Shown here: positions 44,745 through 51,537 of the stretch, one piece after another
Layout of the letters: each line of letters begins with the position of its first letter
Numbering within the stretch: position 1 is the stretch's first letter
Source of the DNA: CAWAXW01 sp963786155
GTDB lineage: Bacteria > Actinomycetota > CADDZG01 > WHSQ01
DNA length: 64,000 nucleotides
Assembly (NCBI GenBank): GCA_963786155.1
Contig: CAWAXW010000006.1
Coordinates: forward strand, 1,178,001 to 1,242,000
Direction of reading: 5' to 3'
The notes under the pieces: generated by a model
Told to the model about the DNA's origin: nothing
The model's input: only the letters and a program-made list of their open reading frames with translations
The model's database searches: none
Program-made: the position numbers and the translations under genes

Positions 44745-45685
44745 TCGATGCTCTGACTGTGGAGTTGCGTGCTTCCGTGCGCGGACGTGTCGTGCGCGAC
44801 CACGCTTTGGCACCGCTAACAACGTATCGATTGGGCGGTCCGGCGACGTTGTTTGTCGAGCCGATCGATTCACAAGACGTCGTGGCCCTCGCGGAGGCGC
44901 TGCGAGCGTCCCCATCTCCGCCTCCGGTGCTCGCGTTGGGACGCGGATCCAACTTGGTCGTCTCCGACGAGGGATGGCCCGGCTTGGTGGTCCATCTGGG
45001 AGACGAGTTCTCCTGGTGCCGAGGGGGGCGAGTTGCCGGCGAGGTGCGGGCGGGTGGCGCCACGCCGCTGCCGCAGCTCCCCAACTGGGCGGCTCGACGT
45101 GGACTGGCCGGTCTCGAGTTCATGGTGTCGATCCCCGGCTCCGTCGGCGGCGCGGTTCGCATGAACGCCGGCGCCCACGGTGGCGCCGTGGGCGACACGC
45201 TGGCCGCAGTCCGGATCTTCGATATCCAGGCGTTGACCGTGATGGAGCGCCCGGCCGCAGAGCTCGAGCTCTCTTATCGCCACACGTCCCTCGCCGACGG
45301 CGAGCTGGTGTTGGAGGCGTCCTTCTCGCTCACGACCGATTCCGAGGTCGAGATCAGGCGACGGATGGAAGAGTTCCGAAAGCATCGGGCGGCCACACAG
45401 CCGGGAGCTCTCCAGAACGCAGGGAGCGTCTTCAAGAACCCCCCCGGAGACGCTGCGGGCCGGCTTGTCGAAGCGGCGGGTCTGAAGGGATTCTCGGTTG
45501 GCGGCGCCTCGGTTTCGGACATCCATGCGAACTTCTTCATCGCTTCCCAGGACGCGACCGCTCAAGATGTGTTCGATCTGGTATCGGCCGTACGGGCCCG
45601 GGTCGGGGATGCCTTCGGGGTCGTACTGGAACCAGAGATCCGCTTCGTGGGCCGCTTCGCGCGCAATGATGAGCCATGGATCTAG
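44741..45685 (+). CDS. murB: UDP-N-acetylenolpyruvoylglucosamine reductase
   Basis: 314 residues from GTG 44741. FAD-binding elements: APLTTYRLGGPATLFVEP, LALGRGSNLVVSDEGWPGLVVHLG, FMVSIPGSVGGAVRMNAGAHGGAVGD, then the C-terminal AGSVFKNPPGDAAGRLVEAAGLKGFSVGGASVSDIHANFF with the catalytic Ser/Glu region. Ends PEIRFVGRF. It reduces the enolpyruvyl intermediate to UDP-MurNAc. Overlaps ftsQ by 10 nt. Confidence 0.96.
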   Translation: MIDALTVELRASVRGRVVRDHALAPLTTYRLGGPATLFVEPIDSQDVVALAEALRASPSPPPVLALGRGSNLVVSDEGWPGLVVHLGDEFSWCRGGRVAGEVRAGGATPLPQLPNWAARRGLAGLEFMVSIPGSVGGAVRMNAGAHGGAVGDTLAAVRIFDIQALTVMERPAAELELSYRHTSLADGELVLEASFSLTTDSEVEIRRRMEEFRKHRAATQPGALQNAGSVFKNPPGDAAGRLVEAAGLKGFSVGGASVSDIHANFFIASQDATAQDVFDLVSAVRARVGDAFGVVLEPEIRFVGRFARNDEPWI

Positions 45686-46521
45686 AAGAGAAACCAACTC
45701 GGTTGGGCAGGCGCGCCGGCGGGGCCGCGAGGTCCCGCAAGCGCGCGTTGTTGGTAAGGCTCAGCGCGCTGGGAACCGTGGCCCTTTTCGTCTGGGGGCT
45801 TTTCTTCTCGCCCTTGCTGGACGTGAAGAAGGTCCGCGTTGTGGGTGCCGCCGAGACAGAGGTCGACGATGTGATCGACGCGGCAGATGTCGAGGGCCAG
45901 AACTTGCTGCTCGTTTCCACGGGCGGGATCGCCGATCGCATCGAGAAGCTGCCGTGGGTCAGGACGGTCGAGATCGACCGCATCCTTCCCGGCACGATTC
46001 GAGTGAAGGTCAGCGAACGCGCCCCCGCGGTCGTGCTGTCGGTTGGGGCCGCCCGCTGGACGATCGATCGAACGGGTCGCGTGCTGGCCGCAGGGGAGCG
46101 TCGTTCGGCGTTGCCGATCATCGCCGGTATGAGCATCGGCGAGGTGCGGCCGGGCGAGCGACTCCGAGGCAGGGAGACCGGCGCCGCGCTGAGGGTCTTC
46201 CGCTCCCTGGCCCCGCCGGTGCGGCGCGTGCTCCAGGTGATCTTTGCTCCTAGCGTCGAGAGGATCAGCCTCACCTTGAAGGACGGGACCCAGGTGCGCT
46301 ACGGCGCGGCCGAGCGGCTCGCCGCGAAGAATCGGGTTCTCGTGAACCTCCTCACACGCCTGAGGAGAGAGGGGAGTCCTCCGAGCTACATCGATGTGCG
46401 TGTGCCCACGAGCCCCGCGGTCGCGACCGTCCCCGCCCTCGACGCGCTCGTCTCACCCACGCCGACCCCGCTGCCGTCCGCCTCGACATCAAGCATCCCG
46501 AGCCCCACGCCCACGCCTTAG
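45676..46521 (+). CDS. ftsQ: Cell-division protein FtsQ with Ser/Pro/Thr-rich tail
   Basis: 281 residues. Basic N-terminus, one helix (LLVRLSALGTVALFVWGLFFS), POTRA domain (LLDVKKVRVVGAAETEVDDVIDAADVEGQNLLLV...LPWVRTVEIDRILPGTIRVKVSERAPAVV) and the FtsQ/DivIB beta domain. The C-terminus is an unusual low-complexity extension (TPTPLPSASTSSIPSPTPTP) that would lie outside the membrane. FtsQ recruits FtsL/DivIC. Last gene before the ftsZ promoter. Confidence 0.92.
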   Translation: MDLEEKPTRLGRRAGGAARSRKRALLVRLSALGTVALFVWGLFFSPLLDVKKVRVVGAAETEVDDVIDAADVEGQNLLLVSTGGIADRIEKLPWVRTVEIDRILPGTIRVKVSERAPAVVLSVGAARWTIDRTGRVLAAGERRSALPIIAGMSIGEVRPGERLRGRETGAALRVFRSLAPPVRRVLQVIFAPSVERISLTLKDGTQVRYGAAERLAAKNRVLVNLLTRLRREGSPPSYIDVRVPTSPAVATVPALDALVSPTPTPLPSASTSSIPSPTPTP

Positions 46522-46541
46522 CGCGCGTTTACGGCAGGGGC

Positions 46542-46616
46542 TTGACGCGAAATCCTCGGCTGCTATATTGCTCAACCATAACCTCAGGTTGACATAACTA
46601 TAACCCTGAAGTTGAC
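46542..46616 (+). promoter_or_regulatory. ftsZ promoter with palindromes and imperfect direct repeats
   Basis: TTGACG (46542-46547), 16-nt spacer, TATATT (46564-46569). Just downstream are the palindrome AACCTCAGGTT (46580-46590) nested in TCAACC...GGTTGA (46572-46592), and two imperfect direct repeats ATAACC-TCAGGTTGAC (46578-46593) and ATAACCCTGAAGTTGAC (46600-46616). Their place over the start site suggests an operator for a regulator of ftsZ. Confidence 0.6.
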
Positions 46617-46664
46617 GGTGAGACAAGAAGTTGGTCGGGATACGGGTCGAAAGGAGGCCGCAGA

Positions 46665-47774
46665 ATGGCGACGGGACCCCAGAACTACCTAGCGGTGATC
46701 AAGGTCGTCGGCATCGGCGGCGGCGGAGTCAATGCGGTTAACCGCATGATCGAGGTCGGGCTGAAGGGTGTGGAGTTCATAGCGGTCAACACCGACGCCC
46801 AGGCGCTGCTCATGTCCGACGCGGACGTGAAGCTCGACATCGGGCGCGAGCTGACCCGAGGTCTCGGCGCGGGGGCCAACCCCGAGGTCGGCAGGCAAGC
46901 CGCGGAGGAGCATCGCGACGAGATCGAAGAGGTGCTGAAGGGCGCCGACATGGTCTTCATCACGGCCGGTAAGGGCGGCGGCACCGGGACCGGTGGCGCA
47001 CCGATCGTGGCCGAGGTGGCCAAGTCGCTCGGGGCGTTGACCATCGGTGTGGTGACGCGCCCGTTCACCTTCGAAGGCCGCCAGCGCGCGGTCAAGGCCG
47101 AGGGTGGCATCGAGCGGTTGAAGGAGAAGGTCGACACGCTCATCGTTATCCCGAACGACCGCTTGCTGGAGGTAGGCGATGCCGAAACTTCGCTTCTCGA
47201 AGGCTTCCGCATGGCGGACGAGGTACTCCTCCAGGGAGTGCAGGGCATCACCGACCTGATCACCACTCCTGGGCTGATCAACCTCGACTTCGCAGACGTT
47301 AAGGCGGTCATGACCGACGCCGGCTCCTCGATGATGGGGATCGGACAAGCGCGCGGCGAGAATCGCGCAGCCGAAGCGGCGCGCGCAGCCATCAGCTCTC
47401 CGTTGCTCGAAGCTTCCATGGACGGAGCACGCGGCGTTTTGCTCAACATCGCGGGCGGTTCCGATCTCGGACTCGCGGAGGTCAACGAGTCGGCAAGCAT
47501 CATCTCCAAAGCGGCTCACCCCGACGCCAACATCATCTTCGGCGCCGTCGTGGACGACACCCTTGGCGACGAGGTGCGGGTCACGGTCATCGCCGCCGGG
47601 TTCGATCGTTGGGGCCAGCGTGAGGCCGAGGAGCTCGTCAAGCCCGAGGAGCAGATCTTCTCGAGCATCGGGGCGGGGATCTCGGAGCCACTGCTCTCGG
47701 ACTCCGAGCCCGAGCGACTCGTCTTCAACGCCGACGACGACCTCGACATCCCATCCTTCCTGCGAAACGAATAG
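46665..47774 (+). CDS. ftsZ: Tubulin-like cell-division GTPase FtsZ
   Basis: 369 residues from ATG 46665 with AAGGAGG upstream. VVGIGGGGVNAVNRMIE, FIAVNTDAQAL, the tubulin signature GKGGGTGTGGAPIVAE (GGGTGTG at 104-110), TLIVIPNDRLLEV, and the T7-loop-type NLDFADVKAVMTDAGSSMMGIG. The linker is short and the C-terminal peptide DDDLDIPSFLR is the SepF-binding tail. It forms the Z ring. Own promoter and terminator. Confidence 0.98.
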   Translation: MATGPQNYLAVIKVVGIGGGGVNAVNRMIEVGLKGVEFIAVNTDAQALLMSDADVKLDIGRELTRGLGAGANPEVGRQAAEEHRDEIEEVLKGADMVFITAGKGGGTGTGGAPIVAEVAKSLGALTIGVVTRPFTFEGRQRAVKAEGGIERLKEKVDTLIVIPNDRLLEVGDAETSLLEGFRMADEVLLQGVQGITDLITTPGLINLDFADVKAVMTDAGSSMMGIGQARGENRAAEAARAAISSPLLEASMDGARGVLLNIAGGSDLGLAEVNESASIISKAAHPDANIIFGAVVDDTLGDEVRVTVIAAGFDRWGQREAEELVKPEEQIFSSIGAGISEPLLSDSEPERLVFNADDDLDIPSFLRNE

Positions 47775-47797
47775 CTAACAGCTAGCAAACTTCCCTG

Positions 47798-47826
47798 GAG
47801 ACGGGGCCCCGGGCGGGCCCCGTCTT
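47798..47826 (+). terminator. Terminator after ftsZ
   Basis: ACGGGGCCC (47801-47809), loop CGGGC, GGGCCCCGT (47815-47823); extended by G47800-C47824 and A47799-T47825, followed by TCTTCTGC. A strong stem 24 nt past the ftsZ stop. Confidence 0.75.
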
Positions 47827-47881
47827 CTGCGTCTGCCCTGCGTCTGCCTTCGATGGTCACCCGGAGGGCGATACTTCGCGG

Positions 47882-48616
47882 ATGAGCTCCTTCTCGCTGA
47901 CGGCGCGTGAGGTGAACGGCGTGCACGTGCTCGCCGACGCCGGAGCTGCCGAGGCCGGGGTCCTGGTCGCCTTCACCGACAGAAGGGGAGGGGTAAGCAA
48001 GCCGCCCTTCGACTCGTTGAACCTGGCCGCCCGTGTCGGGGACGACGCAGACCTCGTGGCGGAGAACCGTCGCCGGGCAGGAGAGGCAGCGGGATTCGAC
48101 GACACTCGGCTGGTCTTGGCGCGCCAAGTCCACGGCGCTCGAGCGCTCGAAGCGACCGGCGAGGCGTACGGCGTGATCGGAGAGGCCGACGTCCTCATCA
48201 CTCGCAAGCGCGGCCACGTCATCGGGATACTGACGGCCGACTGTGTACCCGCGATCGTGTGGGGGAGCAAAGGCCTGGCGATCGCACATGCGGGCTGGCG
48301 AGGGCTCGTCGCAGGGGCCGTCGAATCCGCCGTCGATGCTGTGGGGGAACCGCGTGCGGCCTGGCTGGGCCCGGCGATCAGAGCTTGCTGCTACGAGGTC
48401 GGCCCCGAGGTCATCGCCGAGTTCGAGGGGGCGGGTCTCCCGATCGCAGCTCCCGACCGGGTCGATCCTCCGATCGCAGCCGCCTTCGCTCTTCGTCGTG
48501 CCGGAGTTCCCGAAGTTATCGATGCGGACGAGTGCACGTCGTGTAGCGAGGTGCACTATTCCTACCGGCGAGACGGCACGACGGGGCGGCAGGGATCGTT
48601 CGCGGCGCTCGTATGA
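47882..48616 (+). CDS. pgeF: PgeF/YfiH (LACC1-family) peptidoglycan-editing / purine nucleoside enzyme
   Basis: 244 residues from ATG 47882. Metal-site motifs of the family: VLARQVHGARAL (His), GILTADCVPAIVWG (Cys), LAIAHAGWRGLVAGAVE (His), and LGPAIRACCYEVGPEVIAEF. YfiH proteins have been reported both as copper/zinc purine-nucleoside-processing enzymes and, in E. coli, as PgeF which removes mis-incorporated Ser from peptidoglycan precursor. Its place after ftsZ is conserved in actinobacteria. Overlaps yggS by 4 nt. Confidence 0.9.
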   Translation: MSSFSLTAREVNGVHVLADAGAAEAGVLVAFTDRRGGVSKPPFDSLNLAARVGDDADLVAENRRRAGEAAGFDDTRLVLARQVHGARALEATGEAYGVIGEADVLITRKRGHVIGILTADCVPAIVWGSKGLAIAHAGWRGLVAGAVESAVDAVGEPRAAWLGPAIRACCYEVGPEVIAEFEGAGLPIAAPDRVDPPIAAAFALRRAGVPEVIDADECTSCSEVHYSYRRDGTTGRQGSFAALV

Positions 48617-49302
48617 GACAGATGTCGAGCGACATCAAGACCCGTTTGAACGAGGTCCGAGAGCGGGTGTCCGCCGCATCGCGTAGAGCGGGGCGCGACT
48701 CCGATCCCATCGTCGTGGCCGTGACCAAGACGTGGCCGGTGGACGTGATCCGAGAGGCCATCGAGGCCGGAGCGACCGATCTAGGAGAGAACCGAGCCCT
48801 AGAACTGAAGGAGAAGATCGCCGCCCTCGGCTCGAGAGCTAGGTGGCACTTCATCGGCCATCTGCAGACGAACAAGGTCAGACATGTCGCCGGCGCGGCC
48901 GGCCTGATCCACTCGATCGATCGCTTCGCACTCGCGGAGGGCGTGGCCCGGCGGGCGCGCTATCTCGGGGTGACCCAGGAGATCTTGATCCAGGTCAACG
49001 TGGCTCGGTCCGAAGCCAAGCAGGGCGTCGAAGCGCCCCGGCTGGCGGCCCTGGCCGACGAGGTGGCCGGCCTCGACGGGCTGTCTCTCAGAGGCATCAT
49101 GACGATCCCACCCGTCCCCCTCGATCCCGAGGACTCGCGGCCCCTCTATCGAGAGATGGCGACCCTCTCGGACGCGTTACGGGCCCGGCACCCCGGGGCC
49201 GACCAGATCTCGATGGGTATGAGTCGCGACTTCGAGGTTGCCGTCGAAGAGGGAGCGACCATCCTTCGGATAGGCGAAGCGATTTTCGGCTCCAGGGCCT
49301 GA
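48613..49302 (+). CDS. yggS: YggS/PLPBP pyridoxal-phosphate homeostasis protein
   Basis: 229 residues. PLP lysine in IVVAVTKTWP (Lys39). DLGENRALELKEKI, ARWHFIGHLQTNKVRHV, LSLRGIMTIPP and ISMGMSRDFEVAVEEGATILRIGEAIFG match the family. It is a non-enzymatic PLP carrier that keeps vitamin B6 and amino-acid pools balanced. Internal ATG at 48622 is a minor alternative start. Confidence 0.94.
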   Translation: MRQMSSDIKTRLNEVRERVSAASRRAGRDSDPIVVAVTKTWPVDVIREAIEAGATDLGENRALELKEKIAALGSRARWHFIGHLQTNKVRHVAGAAGLIHSIDRFALAEGVARRARYLGVTQEILIQVNVARSEAKQGVEAPRLAALADEVAGLDGLSLRGIMTIPPVPLDPEDSRPLYREMATLSDALRARHPGADQISMGMSRDFEVAVEEGATILRIGEAIFGSRA

Positions 49303-49322
49303 AACCCCTATATCCTTCCGGC

Positions 49323-49793
49323 ATGGCAGGCATCTGGAGGAAAACACTCGTCTATCTCGGGCTGGCCGAGGAAGAGGAGTATGACGATTACGGGTACGAG
49401 GACGGCTACGAGGCCCGGCCCGAGCCCCGCAGGGGCGGCCGTCGCCCCGCCCAGCAACAGGAGCCCGCGCCCGGCAGCGTCGGGGTCCGTACGGCGCAGC
49501 GGCCTCCAGGCGCCCCCCGCTTCCACCTGGTGCACCCCAACTCCTTCAACGATGCGCAGGAGGTCGGCGACAAGTTCCGGGAGGGTTACTCGGTCCTGAT
49601 GAACCTGCAGGGGACCGAGGGGGCATTGGCCCGCAGGTTGGTCGACTTCGCCAGCGGCATGGCCTATGGGCTCGGCGGCTCGATGCAGCCGGTAGCCGAA
49701 AGCGTTTTCCTGATCACCCCCCAGGGCGTCCAGGTCTCGGCCGAGGAGCGCCGGCGCTTCCTCGAGGAACGCGGATTCTTCAACCAGGCGTAG
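49323..49793 (+). CDS. sepF: Cell-division protein SepF
   Basis: 156 residues from ATG 49323. N-terminal membrane-binding helix (MAGIWRKTLVYLGLAEE), a disordered acidic then Arg/Gly/Gln-rich linker, and the conserved core FHLVHPNSFNDAQEVGDKFREGYSVLMNLQGTEGALARRLVDFASGMAYGLGGSMQPVAESVFLITP. SepF anchors FtsZ to the membrane; in actinobacteria it replaces FtsA, which is not seen here. Confidence 0.94.
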   Translation: MAGIWRKTLVYLGLAEEEEYDDYGYEDGYEARPEPRRGGRRPAQQQEPAPGSVGVRTAQRPPGAPRFHLVHPNSFNDAQEVGDKFREGYSVLMNLQGTEGALARRLVDFASGMAYGLGGSMQPVAESVFLITPQGVQVSAEERRRFLEERGFFNQA

Positions 49794-49799
49794 CGCATC

Positions 49800-50048
49800 T
49801 TGAATGAGTTCCTTTGCTACGCCATCCAGGCGTGCTGGTTCATCTTGCTCATCAGGATCATCTTGTCGTGGGTGACGATGGTGTGGTCGCCTCCGTCCTC
49901 GTTGTCGCCGGCGATCCGGGTGATCTACGACCTGACCGAGCCGGTGATGGGGTTCTTCCGGCGCTACGTCCCTCCGGTTGGAGGCCTCGATCTCTCTCCG
50001 ATCTTCATCTTCTTGATACTCGCTGCGCTCGCGAGGTCCATCTGTTGA
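49800..50048 (+). CDS. YggT-family membrane protein
   Basis: 82 residues from TTG 49800. Two helices: FLCYAIQACWFILLIRIILSWV and SPIFIFLILAALARSI, with YDLTEPVMGFFRRYVPPVGGLDLSP between them, which is the YggT signature. It always neighbours sepF/divIVA in this phylum and is thought to help divisome or envelope function; the mechanism is unknown. Starts 7 nt after the sepF stop. Confidence 0.85.
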   Translation: MNEFLCYAIQACWFILLIRIILSWVTMVWSPPSSLSPAIRVIYDLTEPVMGFFRRYVPPVGGLDLSPIFIFLILAALARSIC

Positions 50049-50088
50049 AACCCGCGGGGCCGGTGCGAGGTTCTGCGATACTTCAGCG

Positions 50089-50862
50089 ATGGATCTAGGG
50101 GCTCGGGACGTCCACGAGAAACAGTTCCACGACCAGTGGCGCGGCTACAACCAGGAAGAGGTCGACGTGTTCCTGGATCGGGTCGCCGAGACGCTCGACC
50201 GCCTCCAGCGCGAGAACAGGGCGCTTCGGGGTCGTTCCACCGAGCTCGAACAAACGGTCGCCACCAGCCGCGACACCGAGGAGATGCTCAAGAAGACGCT
50301 CGTCACCGCGCAGCAGGCGGCCGAAGAGGCGATCGCCAAGGCCAAGGCGAAGGCCGAGCAACTATTGACGGAGGCCGAGCAGCGCGCCCACCGCAGCCAG
50401 GAGGACGTCAAGGAACGCCTTGCCGCGGCGGAGGTAGATCTCCGGCGCAAGACCCTGGATGCCGACCGAGAGTTCACCGTGAGGCGCAAGGAGCTCGAGA
50501 CGAGCATCGACCGGCTCCGGGCCTTCGAGGCCGATCTGAAACAGCGGCTCAAGACGTTCCTCGAACAGCAACTGAGGACCCTGGACGTGCTCGAAGAACG
50601 CGAGTCGCCATCGGCCCCTGCGCCGGCCGCTGCCAGACAATCTGCTCCCTTGGCCGCTCCCTCGGGTTCTCCGCACGTGCGCGTGACCGAAGGCGCTCCG
50701 GGTGCTTCGGCTGCCGCGCTGCGTGGCGAGCCGGACCGCTCCGAGCCGCCCGCGCGCGACCAAGCCGAGAGCGCGCCGGCCCCCACCGTCCGCGTCGACG
50801 AGACGGCCCCGGCAGGCCATCGCAGGGGAATGCGCGGGCTCTTCACTCGCGACGACCACTAG
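50089..50862 (+). CDS. divIVA: DivIVA/Wag31 polar-growth scaffold
   Basis: 257 residues. The N-terminal DivIVA domain (DVHEKQFHDQWRGYNQEEVDVFLDRVAETLDRLQREN) binds curved membrane; long coiled coil (ENRALRGRSTELEQTV to QRLKTFLEQQLRTLDVLEE) oligomerises; the Ala/Pro-rich C-terminal tail ends basic (RRGMRGLFTRDDH). Directs polar or septal growth. Usual position after yggT. Confidence 0.92.
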   Translation: MDLGARDVHEKQFHDQWRGYNQEEVDVFLDRVAETLDRLQRENRALRGRSTELEQTVATSRDTEEMLKKTLVTAQQAAEEAIAKAKAKAEQLLTEAEQRAHRSQEDVKERLAAAEVDLRRKTLDADREFTVRRKELETSIDRLRAFEADLKQRLKTFLEQQLRTLDVLEERESPSAPAPAAARQSAPLAAPSGSPHVRVTEGAPGASAAALRGEPDRSEPPARDQAESAPAPTVRVDETAPAGHRRGMRGLFTRDDH

Positions 50863-50868
50863 AAAACC

Positions 50869-51054
50869 GTGACCCTTCTTCTTCTGGGGTCACTTTTGGG
50901 CATCGTGATCGCCACCGTCGCATTAGTGCTCGGCTGGCTGACGGCGACCTCGTCGATGATCTGGATATCGATCGGCGGCAGCGCGACCTCGGCCGCGATG
51001 CTCGCGGTTGCGTACTATCGGAGCCGCAACCTCGTCGTCAGCAAGAAGAGGTGA
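50869..51054 (+). CDS. Small two-helix membrane protein
   Basis: 61 residues from GTG 50869, 6 nt after divIVA. Nearly all hydrophobic: LLLLGSLLGIVIATVALVLGWL and MIWISIGGSATSAAMLAVAYY, ending RSRNLVVSKKR. It resembles the N-terminal half of the next gene product (L-LGW...S-IWISIGGSA), suggesting a tandem duplication. Function unknown. Confidence 0.6.
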   Translation: MTLLLLGSLLGIVIATVALVLGWLTATSSMIWISIGGSATSAAMLAVAYYRSRNLVVSKKR

Positions 51055-51057
51055 TCC

Positions 51058-51537
51058 GTGGCGGCTCTCGTGGCAACCTCCGCCGCACTGATCGCGGCCT
51101 CCGGGGTGACGCTCGTTCTCGGCTGGGGAGCTTCGAATAACGGATTGATCTGGGGTTCGATCGCGCTCAGCGCGCTCGCCGGCATCGCGCTCGCGGCCGC
51201 GCAGCTCCGAGCCGGCCGCCCGAGCATGGCCTCGCCGCAGGCACCCGAGCACGAAGTCGAGACCGCCGCTCCCGAGTCACGCCCCGGTCTCGGCACCGGA
51301 CGTCGAGCCACCTTCCGGCGTCCATCGACCCCTGCGTCGCCCTCCACACCGCGCCTCGCCGAAGCGGCCATCAAGCCGGGCGTTTCGCGCGGTGAGACGG
51401 ATGTCGTCGCCATCCCGCGACGGGGCAAGTACCACCGCACGGATTGCAGGTACGCGCGCTCGCAAGGGACCGAGCGGATGACCAGGGCCCTAGCAACGCA
51501 CCGCGGCTACTCGCCCTGCGGTACCTGTAAGCCTTAG
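51058..51537 (+). CDS. Membrane protein with C-terminal Cys/His (Ada-zinc-like) motif
   Basis: 159 residues from GTG 51058. Two helices (VATSAALIAASGVTLVLGWG and GLIWGSIALSALAGIALAAAQ) then a long variable Pro/Ser-rich linker. The end KYHRTDCRYARSQGTERMTRALATHRGYSPCGTCKP has the pattern H-x4-C ... CxxC found in small zinc-binding modules resembling the Ada metal-binding domain. Stop codon overlaps the ileS stop on the other strand (TTAG at 51534-51537). Function unknown. Confidence 0.65.
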   Translation: MAALVATSAALIAASGVTLVLGWGASNNGLIWGSIALSALAGIALAAAQLRAGRPSMASPQAPEHEVETAAPESRPGLGTGRRATFRRPSTPASPSTPRLAEAAIKPGVSRGETDVVAIPRRGKYHRTDCRYARSQGTERMTRALATHRGYSPCGTCKP

